This document shows, one piece after another, positions 44,734-54,149 of a stretch of 64,000 bases of DNA (position 1 is the stretch's first letter; every line of letters starts with the position of its first letter). A program made the translations under genes and the position numbers. Origin of the DNA: Neurospora intermedia (Eukaryota > Ascomycota > Sordariomycetes > Sordariales > Sordariaceae); contig BTPP01000006.1 in NCBI GenBank assembly GCA_037102815.1, positions 1,550,001 through 1,614,000 on the forward strand, read 5' to 3'. Under the pieces are notes generated by a model. The model worked only from the letters and a program-made list of their open reading frames with translations. It was not told where the DNA came from and ran no database searches.

Positions 44734-45650
44734 TTACTGGGGAATCTTCTCGGCAGTTCCAGGGTACGCTCCCTCGGAAATTGGTTGCTGGTTAGACTCG
44801 GTGGCAGCAGCATCCGAAGGGGCAGCGCCGGGCACCTGGTCATTGGGCTTGCTCTCCTGGCCGGGCGCCTTCTCGGCACCGAAGATCTTGTCCAGACCAG
44901 CAGCCTTGTACGAGCTGCCGCCGGCCTCCTGCTTCTTCAGCTCAGCCAGGCGCTTGGCCTCGTTGTGGATGTCCTGCACCTGCTTGGAGCCGGTGGTGTA
45001 GAAGTCGACAATCTTCTTGGCGCCAGGCGCCTCCAAGGCCTTCTCAAAGTACGAGGAGAGGCCGCTGAACAGGGAGTTAGCCCGCGCAGTGATGCCGTAG
45101 CTCTGGTCAGCCGTCTTGGCGCGGTCGGTTGCGTGGTACTTCTGGTCGAGGTTCTGGATTGTCGACAGGAAGCGCTGAGAGACGCCGTGCTTCTCGTCGA
45201 GAGCAATGGCCGTCTTCAGGCCGCTGTCGGCAACGAGGTAGCCGCTGGCCAAGTACTCGGCAAGGACGCGCGCGCGGGGCTTCTCCTCCTGTGTGATCTC
45301 ATCTGTGTCTCGATCGGCGTCGGACTTGGAGTGGACATTGTCTCCGGAATCGGCGTGCTCTCCCGAAGCAGAGGTGACGGAGAGCTCGTGCTCGCCAAGC
45401 TTGGTGTGGTCGAGGAGAAGAGCAGTGCGAGCGGCGCTCTCCTTTTCAAAGGTCACCGTGGCGGACTTGGTCTCGCCTTCGGTGGTGACATCGAGGGAGC
45501 TGATCTTGCCGCTGTTTCGGGTTCATCGTTAGCTTGTATTCCCGTCATCCATCTTTTCGGAACACAAGAAGCTTACCAGAAGCTGAAGAAGGCACGAATG
45601 TCCTTCTCCTCGGTGTTGGCGCCGATGTTCTTGACGTAGACTGTAGACAT
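44734..45650 (-). CDS. vip1: Vip1-like RNA-recognition-motif protein
   Basis: Exons 45650-45577 and 45511-44734 (intron 45512-45576, GTAAGC..CAG, GCTAAC branch site), 283 aa. The N-terminus STVYVKNIGANTEEKDIRAFFSFC, then GKISSLDV and KSATVTFEKESAARTALLL, form an RRM with RNP2 (VYVKNI) and RNP1-like (SATVTF) strands, matching the fission-yeast Vip1 family. The rest is helical and Ala/Glu/Lys-rich (VLAEYLASGYLVADSGLKTAIALDEKHGVS, SSYFEKALE.., KQVQDIHNEAKRLAELKKQEAGG), typical of the conserved C-terminal part of this family. It ends in a Pro/Gln/Ser tail. It is probably an RNA-binding protein of unspecified target. The start ATG gives MSTVYV and precedes the intron at the expected Phe-Cys split. 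Confidence 0.88.
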
Positions 45651-46046
45651 GATTGCTGTTATTGAGATGGTATCTGTGTGTGGTTTGGTGAATAGATGTC
45701 GATGACTGGTCAAAGTGAAGTGTTTGCTGTTGTTCGTTTGCTTGGCAATGGGGAGAGATTCAAAGTAGGGCCAAAAGCAGAAGTGAATTTGAGAGAAAAC
45801 GTGGACTGGTCTTATGTATGTATACAGGGTTCGTCAGATGATGGATTACGCTTGCCCAATGTGTAAAAAAAATACAGGGCAGTGGACTTGACTGGTTCAC
45901 AACCAACTCCCGTCAACTTGTGACTGTCACACTACACTACAGTAGGCTGGAGCGAGGGATAGAAAGCTGGAGAAACCATGGGCGGAAAGAGGGGTACACG
46001 GCGACCAGGCATGTCGTCATCGCATGATCGAGGGGCCATCCCCGTA
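45651..46046. other. Promoter side of vip1 up to the inverted-repeat element
   Basis: About 400 bases, presumably the vip1 leader and promoter, ending at the left terminus of the TIR element. No other feature is visible. Confidence 0.5.
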
Positions 46047-46316
46047 CTGGGAGGAGGGGGGTAGAAGTTGCCGTCAGTCGACCACCCCTAATATAAAAAC
46101 CGTAATTTGATTGTAAGAATGAAAATGACGTTGAAAATTACAGTCATTAGAATATTAGGACGTCTATATCCAAATAATGGCCAAATGACGGTTGTCATTT
46201 TTGGACGTTTGAAAAGTTGGAGACGTTAAACCTCAAAACCAAAAGGTTCCTTCCCTCAAAAGAAAGAGTACTCTCCTATCTATAAGCATTAACTTCGAGT
46301 ACCTTCTTAGATAGAA

Positions 46317-46560
46317 ATGGTCTTTTGGCCAAGTTGGTTCGCGCGCAAATAGAAATCTTTTACCTACCTCCAAGTCCCGTATTCGAATCCTGACAATGTG
46401 ATACTTTTCGTGATGTTCCAACTAAGAAGATGCACCACTAAGAAGATGCACCACCAAGAAGATGCATCGCTAAGAAGAAGAAGAAAAGGAAGAAGGAAGA
46501 AGAAGAAAAGGAAGAAGGAAGAAGAAGAAAAGGAAGAAGCACTAAGAAGGTGCACTATTC
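46317..46560 (+). mobile_element. SINE-like tRNA-derived module inside the TIR element
   Basis: A TGGCCAAGTTGG match to the Pol III A box (46326-46337) is followed 50 bases on by ATTCGAATCC (46381-46390), a near-consensus B box, the spacing of a tRNA gene. No complete cloverleaf is evident. Downstream are three 16-bp AAGAAGATGCACCAC-type repeats (about 46424-46470) and three copies of a 22-bp GAA-rich unit (about 46475-46540), resembling a SINE body and purine-rich tail. Boundaries are approximate. Confidence 0.5.
46424..46540 (+). repeat. Two adjacent tandem repeats (16-bp and 22-bp purine-rich units)
   Basis: Three copies of a 16-bp unit starting AAGAAGATGCA, then about three copies of a GAAGAAGAAGAAAAGGAAGA-type unit. 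The plus strand is almost pure purine in the second array. Confidence 0.85.
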
Positions 46561-46778
46561 TTTTGCCTATCCTTTTGGCTAGCTACCCTTTGACGTTTAT
46601 TTTTTTCGGACGTTTGCATTTTCGGACGTTTGGTGCAGTTTTGTCATTAGCCTGTGTAAACGTTTCTGAATTTCCGTAGTGGACTTGGATTATTTCCTTG
46701 CTTTTAAACGTTTGAAAATTTCAATGGTCATTTTATGGTCAATTGACGGCAACTTCTACCCCCCTCCTCCCAGTACGG

Positions 46779-47578
46779 CCAGGGTGGCTGTGCGAACAGA
46801 GGCGGAAACACCATGAAAGTCGCTTCTGTAGTGTCGCAGGCCAGAGCGGGCCAGAAGGAGCTAAGCTTCAACGCCAAGACACGTCAGGAAGTTGATTAGC
46901 AGGGGCAAAGGGCCCATCTGTCGTTTGAAATTGTAGTGTAAAGAGGTATGGGAATAGACTAAAGGAAGTGGCGACGATAATTGAGCAGGTTCCCTCCATC
47001 TCCGGCTGGGATGAGGTTGTACATCGCAATACCATACTGTAGCATGTGAAATTGGCCTCAAAAAGCGACAGTCTTTGCTGACGTTCATTCCAGTCGCGTA
47101 GCACGTTTCAATTGGTTTGGTGTTTCATCAATACTAGTGTTAGAGGTAAGAGGTACTTAATTTATGATCCCGTCTTCACTTTGGTGTGCTTAGGGATTCG
47201 GATGCTATTTTCTACGGCAGAGCGCCTTGGTTGAAGCTGTGATCCCTACCTCATCCCAATGTCCCTGGCAGGAACCTAGGCGCCAAACATGACAGAAGGC
47301 TGCACCCGCAACGTCGACGTCAACAATATGGACGGGCAAAGAGGGATTGCAGCAAGGCTTGTAATTAGGTTCAGACGAGCGCACAATGCAAGTCATTTGT
47401 CTTTAGATATTCCATACTCTATGTGTTTTGTTGTTGATCGAATCGAACAACTGGCCAATATTCCACATGGCTGCTGCATCGCTTCTAGCGGCAGCATCGG
47501 TTCAGTTCCCAGTCCCAAAAATATGACCAACGCCAAATTCATGAATCATTGTATCCCATTAAGCTTCCCATGTGCTTT
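46779..47578. other. Intergenic after the TIR element
   Basis: About 800 bases between the element and the stop of the 71-residue gene. No gene, RNA or repeat is seen. Confidence 0.5.
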
Positions 47579-47855
47579 TTACTTTGACTCCTCAGGCTTG
47601 CTCGTCTTGGCGAACTTCTTCTCGACCTCGTCGTCTAGGGGACCTTTGGGGTTTGATGTGAGGTTCTGGAAACCAAGTTAGTCACGGCTGGAAGAGATGC
47701 GCACAACGGGGATGCAAGGGTCGTACCTCGAGACCAGACTTGTTGGTCTGCTCCTTCTGGGAAGCATCATCGACGCCCTTACCGGAACCAGCAGGTTCGT
47801 TCTGCTGCTTGCCGGTCTGGCGCTCGGGAGGGGGGGACTGGCCGCGCTCAGGCAT
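47579..47855 (-). CDS. Small hydrophilic fungal protein (71 aa), unknown function
   Basis: Exons 47855-47727 and 47665-47579 (intron 47666-47726, GTACGA..CCAG, with GACTAAC as branch site). The protein starts MPERGQSPPPERQTGKQQNE, passes through GKGVDDASQKEQTNKSGLE at the splice, and ends NLTSNPKGPLDDEVEKKFAK then a short Lys-rich tail. It is strongly hydrophilic, without hydrophobic core, signal peptide or cysteine, so it is probably intrinsically disordered. The SNPKGPL(D/E) block recurs, to my recollection, in small conserved ascomycete proteins of unknown role. The longer open frame upstream starts at GTG, so the ATG at 47855 is the only credible start. Intron position, codon frame and ending support a real gene; function unassigned. 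Confidence 0.7.
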
Positions 47856-49098
47856 GATGGATGATTTTTGGAGAGGTTGTGTTGAGAAAGTTGGATTCAC
47901 ACGCTATTGCCAAACGGTTAGGTACGCTGGTTGAGACTGCTTGGCTCGGCCAAACCACTGGGAAACTCACGTGTTGTGTTGGTGTTGGTTGTAGAATAGA
48001 AAATGCACAGGTTGTGATGATGCAGTGAGAGACTCGCGAGTTCTTTGAGAAAGAGACAGAAGACGATTTATATACGCTACCTTGCGCGTCCATTCAAGAT
48101 AACCCCGCTTTTGACATCAGCAATCGGTACCTTGCCCGGCCGGTACCTCGCATGTTGAAATGCCGTTGTGTCCATACTACTGCGATTTTGCGGCAGGTCC
48201 ATTCCATGTCATTGATAATCGACCTGTTCTTCCGTCATTGTTGGCAATTACATCATAGGGAAGCAAGGCCCACGGCAGCTTCCAAGTGACAGCAGCGCCA
48301 AGACGAGGGCGGGTCTGAACAGTAAGGTGTCTCCCGGCCGGCAAAAAGGCGGGGAAGCTGCCCCTTCCGATGTTCGCTCGGCAGGCATGGATGGCTTGGC
48401 TAGGTACTGTTTCAGTTCCAGAGGTGACCGCCCCACCAATGTTTCGTTAGCTTTCAGTTCTATCGATCAGATGGTGTGAAGCTCACCGGCTCCGGCGATC
48501 GATCCACTGAACAGGAACCCGTTGACGGGCACGATCACGGTGTTTTACAAGTTCGCTTCATCGACACGAAACTGACTACAAGAGCAGTCGTCCGATATTT
48601 TACCATCGCACAGACACCAAGCTTTGTGGTTTTCCCATCTTCCCTACTTTGACCCGTGCGTGTCTTGTTTCATGCCCCTTTTGTCGTCTGGTTGACGCTG
48701 GAGCCCAGGCCGTCGCAAAGTCGCAAGTCTCAATCTCGCAACATCAAACATTGCCAAATCCGAAATCAACAAATTTGAAACTCTGATTGAGGCAGTAAAC
48801 ACGTTATTTCTGCCTATGCCCTTCATTTAGTTTCTGTGGTTTTGCTGGACAAAAAGGCGCTAGAGGTGGAATATATAAGTATGTCCTCGCAAACAGCTCC
48901 TCAGACGGGGCCTCGCAAACGGCTTCGCAAAACCAAACACCAGGATCTGAAGCGGCTTCACAGCATTTGGCCGGGCCTTCCCCTCCAGTATCCAACTCGC
49001 CCGCTCTGAACATTCTTCCTTCGAACCAGCCCGCCGTCAACAACGCTGTATCCTCGCCTTCGCTGCCTTCTCCTCACTATCTACCTGCCAGCATCGCC
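47856..49098. other. Intergenic between small-protein gene and coiled-coil gene
   Basis: About 1.2 kb of shared upstream region. From about 48799 a reading frame in phase with the coiled-coil protein is open but has no ATG before 49099, so an upstream exon or a frameshift may exist here (see findings). Confidence 0.5.
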
Positions 49099-50281
49099 AT
49101 GAAAGACAACGCGGGTGTTGATCCTGGTCCCGGACCAACACGACATCCCCGTCCCCTGACCGCCGCCGATCTGCATTTACAACTGGAAAAGGAACAAGAG
49201 GCAGTGGTATGTTTCGACCTCCTCCGATATCTCGGATACTCAGTAGCTAACGGCTCTTGCCTTGGTGCAGGTCAACCGCCTCAGTCGTGAACTCAGCATG
49301 CTCCGCGCTGCGCAGAACGCATCGGTTGTCTCGAATGCATCCGTCATCTCGAATGCTTCCTCGGCTTCAGCTAGCGTTTCAGGTGCTGAATCCGTACCGA
49401 TTGGCGACGCGTATGTGGGATCCGGTGCTCCAGGACTATCCCATCATCGGGTTAGCATGCACAATCGTACATCTTCTAGCGCCAGCACGCGCAGCCTCGC
49501 AGCCAACGCCGGCTCTATCTCGACATCACTCACTGGTATCTCGTCGCCTGCCCCGATTCGCCCAACCCAACCGGTCCCCATTGGCGGTATCAGCTTGAGC
49601 AGGCAGAATAGTGCTGCTTCCAGACGGAGTCAGGCAGGATCACCATCCTCTGCTCACTTCATGGGCAGCTACTCGGGTGCTCTTCCAATGCACAGCTTCA
49701 CACCCTCATCGAACCCTGGCGATCCTTCGACGGTCAACTATTTCGCCCATCGCCTGTCCGGCGCATTTCATTCAATGGCTGCAACGCCCGGATCGATCCC
49801 AACTAGTGACCATTCTCCAGCTATCTTGCCAGGAACCCCTCGCTATGAGGAGACGGCCTTCTATCGTAGCGAACTGGAGTCTGTGAAGAGAGAGAATGAA
49901 GCGCTGAAACGACGAGTCCGGGAGTTGGAACGCATGGTCCGCGAGCGACGGGCTAGCGATGCTAGCCGCGCAAGCCAAGGCGGTGCAGGTTCACTAGCCC
50001 CGCGGACCCGGAGCGACAGTACTAGTACCACTGCCAGCGTCAGTGTTACTGCTAGTACTGCTGCCACCGGCGGTGTCAGCATTGCTGCGCCGAGGGATGC
50101 TGATCCTACGGCAAGAGCGGAACGACCGAGAGTGGTCAGTGCAATCAGCAGCATCGCGGTGGGTGTGCCGGACGACGAGGTGAAGGTTGGCGAGAGTGCC
50201 GCTAGCTCAGGTCTTGGAGAGCATGAGAAAAGAAGAAAGCAGCACAAGGGGCCAGAAGCAGAGGGACAGACACAGGCTTAG
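49099..50281 (+). CDS. Ser-rich coiled-coil fungal protein, unknown function
   Basis: Exons 49099-49206 and 49271-50281 (intron 49207-49270, GTATGT..GCAG with GCTAAC), 372 aa from the first in-frame ATG. The conserved pieces are LTAADLHLQLEKEQEAV joined by the splice to NRLSRELSMLRAAQNASVVSNAS, and later RYEETAFYRSELESVKRENE followed by ALKRRVRELERMVRERR. These are two heptad-rich, coiled-coil-prone helices separated by a long Ser/Ala-rich disordered linker. This pattern is found in uncharacterised Pezizomycotina proteins. No enzymatic motif is visible. The in-frame sequence upstream of 49099 (about 75 codons, Ser/Pro/Gln-rich, same style) suggests the true N-terminus is longer and starts in an exon I cannot define. 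Confidence 0.7.
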
Positions 50282-52405
50282 TTCGAGCCAGTGCTAACCG
50301 TTAGGACACTGGCTCGGGTATGTCCAAGAGACAACAGCATCAATGGTTCAACAACAGACTCGGCCTATAATCATAATCAAGGCCTGTAAGAGCAAGGCCA
50401 GATGCTTCGGAATGGTACACAGCGGAGTTTGGTACGGGTGCTTTGACGGGAGCTTACTAACATTTTTTCTAATCAACTTTCAACTTTACGGTTTAAATTC
50501 GGCGCAGGGTGAGGTACATAGCTTACAGGTTAAGGGGCGTTTCGTCTTGGTGGAATAGATACTGTAAGTACTAAGACCGGTAGTTTTTCTTATCCAAGCT
50601 TATTGTAATCAGTCTGTCTCCGCATGCACTGAGACCCCTTTTCTTCGTCAAATGCTTAGGCAACTACGCACAAAGTCTCCATCTCCAGGGGTGTACGTGT
50701 TGTTCATAGCGAGAATGTTCCACGAACCAATAACGACAAGTTATATCATCGATACCTATCATACACTTCTCGTACGAAGGTCAACGGTTGGACATTTGTG
50801 ATTGAACTTCGATCCGACGGCTTGATAGCGTAGCCGGTTTTGAGGAGGAGATGAAGCAAGGCATGTCGGCGTGCAAGTCGCTCGGAAGCTATCATTGTTG
50901 GCGCTGGATGTGAGGTTGTTGGCGACTTGGGTGAGGTGTGATGCCTGCTTGTTCACAAAGCTGAACGGGTCTTGGTGTACATACACTAGCTGGTTTGCAA
51001 TGAAGTTGTAGAATTTCATAATGCTTTGGTCAGCCGCGTCGATGGGGCCTACCGGTATAAAGCCGGATTGTAAGCTATTCGTCATAAGGAAGAACAGCGA
51101 ATTTCTTCCAGACCTGGACGGCGTTGATAGCATCTTGCCTGCATGATAGTGTACCGGGGTGCCACCTACCCCGTCGTTCATCAGAGTTCCACTAACGGAC
51201 ATCCTACCTGATACTGATCTCCTCGACCAGCACCTCAGTTTCACATTTCTTGTCTTTTTCCATGGCAAATTGAAGGTTTCTTTCCGATATCAAATCATCG
51301 TGGATCGTGACGGCACACAACGGTTTGCAAATCTGCATGGCACTCCATTTTAGCGGAATCGGTGCCGAGTACCGCACGGGAGGCTCCATCAAGTCAGGGG
51401 CATGGGCCAGAACCTAGTGCGTATTGGGCTAGGTCTACCTGAGACATCCATGTAAGCTGGGTTACACTAAACTTTTCTTTTTTTTTCTTTGATCGTTCCG
51501 TTCCTTCCTCTCGACATCATGAGTAAGCTCGCTAAGAATCGATACTAACAGCAACAGCAACCCGACAAATCCATGTTTGGAAAATTCATCAACTCTGCAA
51601 AAACCACTGACCACTTTATGGTTCGCATCATTTGTTTACTGACTCTGAATCCACTGGTCATGAACTGAATGACAAGTTCGCAACAGACCGACTCCATCTC
51701 CCCTCATTCAGCATCAGTCATGATTGATAAGCTGATGCGATAAGGGCCGGTGTCGGTGTCGTCTGGAGATCTCCGCCTGGAGTTTTACAGCGATGGTGTT
51801 ATCCACTAACATAGGGATTTCGATATCCCGGCACTGAGAGCAGTTGACGATTGGTCGAATAGACCCAGTTCTGGCCTCAATGTTTTAGAAATGTTCCTGG
51901 CGATGGCGACCAAGATCCACCCTCCTATCGGTGCAACTCCCTGTTGGGTGATTCACCCCCCTGGTACACTAGGAGAGAAAACTCCCATGTGGAACCATTG
52001 ATTCTTTGAGGTTCGGAGCCACCAAGGGTCTCTCCGAGTTTTGTTTTGCATCTACACTCCTCTAGACTAGAGGTACATATATCTTTCCCTCCCCTCATCA
52101 GAGAGATTGAAAATGTCACTGTCGGTGAAGTTAAGGTATATCGACTTTGCCTCCCTAGTTGAGGTCCATACCATCCAGCATTTCCGAACGCTCCTGTTGT
52201 TCACTTGAACCCCTCAACTTCGTGTTGACGGGAAGGTGCTGCTAGCTTGACTGGGATACGACTCAACCCCTGGAAGGAACCGAAGGCCAACAGACGAGAA
52301 AGCAGCAGGCATCGGGTATAACTTTGCTCTACAAGAGCGCAGTTTGCGTGGAGGAACGAAGCCAGTCGACAACCACTCCAACAATCACTGCCCGCTCTGA
52401 TCACG
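50282..52405. other. Intergenic, coiled-coil gene to MFS gene
   Basis: About 2.1 kb. A minus-strand frame at 51268-50759 starts at TTG and lacks recognisable homology, so I do not call it. The MFS promoter and leader occupy the right end. Confidence 0.5.
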
Positions 52406-54149
52406 ATGTCAGCAACACCACGCCTTTCGTCTGGCGGACACCCGGCCGACCTCAACACCGAAGGGTACCGCGAGAAAGGAATGGACTCATCGAGCCCATC
52501 ATCAGAAGGGGAGTTGGACGAAACCGATCTCGAATATGCGGCAGCGCAAGGCCAACGCGATGATCTGACCCGCATCCAATCCCAAGCGCACTCCTTCCTG
52601 GCGCCAAAGCTCTCGCTGCCTCATGAGATCGTTTTTGTGGGCATCATTTGTTGCGCCCAGCTCACGACGCAGGCTTCCATGGGTCCCTCGCTCAGCATCG
52701 GTAGGGATATCGGAAGGCAATTCGGTGTCACTTCTGCCGCCGACGTCGCTTGGTACTTGGCCGCCTACGCCTTGACGATTGGTACCTTTATCCTCATCTG
52801 CGGCCGCTTGGGTGACTTGTTTGGGCACAAGAGGATGTTGGTCATCGGGTATACGTGGTATGCGGTTTGGACGATGATCTGTGGGTTGTCGGTGTTTTCG
52901 GACTCGGGGAATATCATGATGATTGTGTGCCGTATGTGTCTCGTCTTTACCCCTTTTCACATTTGTACGCATGAAAATGCTGACACATAACCCAGGCGCT
53001 TTCCAAGGTGTTGGCCCCTCTATTCTCCTTCCCAACGGCCTCGCCATCCTGGGCGGTAGCTACCCCGATGGTCCACGGAAGCACATGGTCTTTGCCCTCT
53101 TTGGCGCCATGGCCCCGGGCGGTTGCGTTCTGGGCAGCGCCATGGCCGGCGTTTTTGAGCTTGCCTGGTGGCCCTGGGCCTTCTGGTCGTTTGCCATTGC
53201 ACTGCTCTGCCTCGCTGGCGCCGCCCAACTCATCATCCCCGACAGCGTCGACGCCCACGCAAGCAGCTGCTCCTTCTTCGACAAGCTCAAACAAATCGAC
53301 GCCATCGGCGGCACCGTAGGTGTCTCGGCCCTGATCTTGATCAACATAGCATGGAACCAGGCGCCAATCGTCGGTTGGTCCGAGCCGTACACTTACATCC
53401 TGCTCATCATCGGCATCCTCCTTGTCCCGCTTTTCTTCTGGATCGAACTCCGCTGGTCGTCCTACCCGTTACTCCCCCTCGAGGCGCTCAAGTCGGGCGA
53501 CATTGCCTTTGTCCTCGGCTGTCTCGCTTGCGGCTGGGGCTCCTTTGGCACCTGGCTCTTCTACAACTGGCAGTGGTTCCTCGAGATCCGCGGCGAGACG
53601 GGTCTGATGGCAACCGCTTACTTCTCACCCGTCTCCGTGTCCGGCGCCGTCGCCGCCGTCGTCACCGGTATTGTGCTGGGCAAGATTGGTCCCGCATGGA
53701 CCGTCGTGTGCGCCATGTCCGCGTTTTTCACGGGAAACATGCTGCTTGTTACCCGCCCGATGGAGCAAACTTACTGGACTCAGAGCTTCTTGACGTACCT
53801 CATTACGCCGTGGGGCATGGACATGATTTTCCCGGCGTCGACGGTGATTTTGAGTAATGCGGTGGGTAGGAGGCATCAGGGAATTGCCGCGAGTTTGATC
53901 AACACGGTGGTGAATTACAGTATTTCGATTGGACTTGGGTTTGCAACGACTGCGGAGGTGTATGTGAACCCGGGAGGCACGAGCAAGGAGGAGTTGCTGA
54001 AGGGTTATAAGGCGGCCAGCTGGGTGGCAGTGGGATTGACGGCTTTCGGACTGGTGTTGAGTGTGGTGTATCTGATGGTGGACATTACGAAGAAGAGGAG
54101 GGTCGGCAGGGCGGTGATGTCGGAGGGAGAGGAGGAGGTTAAGCGGTGA
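52406..54149 (+). CDS. MFS transporter, DHA2 (Atr1-like) family
   Basis: Exons 52406-52931 and 52996-54149 (intron 52932-52995, GTATGT..CCAG), 559 aa. A hydrophilic N-terminus of about 75 residues precedes repeated hydrophobic helices; I count about 14. This fits the 14-TMS drug:H+ antiporter group 2. Signature segments are GRLGDLFGHKRML (the MFS loop 2-3 motif A) and CRAFQGVGPSILLPNGLAILG (motif C region of the Atr1/aminotriazole-resistance-like branch), the latter created by the splice. The basic C-terminus (ITKKRRVGRAV) is cytoplasmic. Relatives export aminotriazole, borate or small organic compounds; the substrate is not deducible. The start ATG at 52406 is the first in frame, after GATCACG. 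Confidence 0.9.

Larger units (their letters stand above)
46047..46773. mobile_element. Non-autonomous TIR element (TA-flanked, 727 bp)
   Basis: The two ends are perfect inverted copies over 30 bases from CTGGGAGGAGGGGGGTAG through GCCGTCA (35 bases counting the CCGTA/TACGG flanks) and remain similar for another 10 or so. TA lies immediately outside each end (46045-46046, 46774-46775). The interior subterminal regions carry repeated GGACGTTTG / CAAACGTCC motifs in both halves, the type of repeated subterminal site transposases bind. No transposase frame is present. Superfamily (Tc1/mariner-like by TA) is inference; the CCG..CGG beyond the TA leaves the exact boundary open by five bases. Confidence 0.8.

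Noticed and set aside
46317-46395. Functional tRNA gene
   Set aside because: A and B boxes fit, but acceptor and T stems do not pair well, and it lies inside a transposable element, so it is treated as tRNA-derived.
50759-51268. 169-codon minus-strand frame
   Set aside because: Starts at TTG and has no recognisable domain. Part of it reads somewhat protein-like, but not enough to call.
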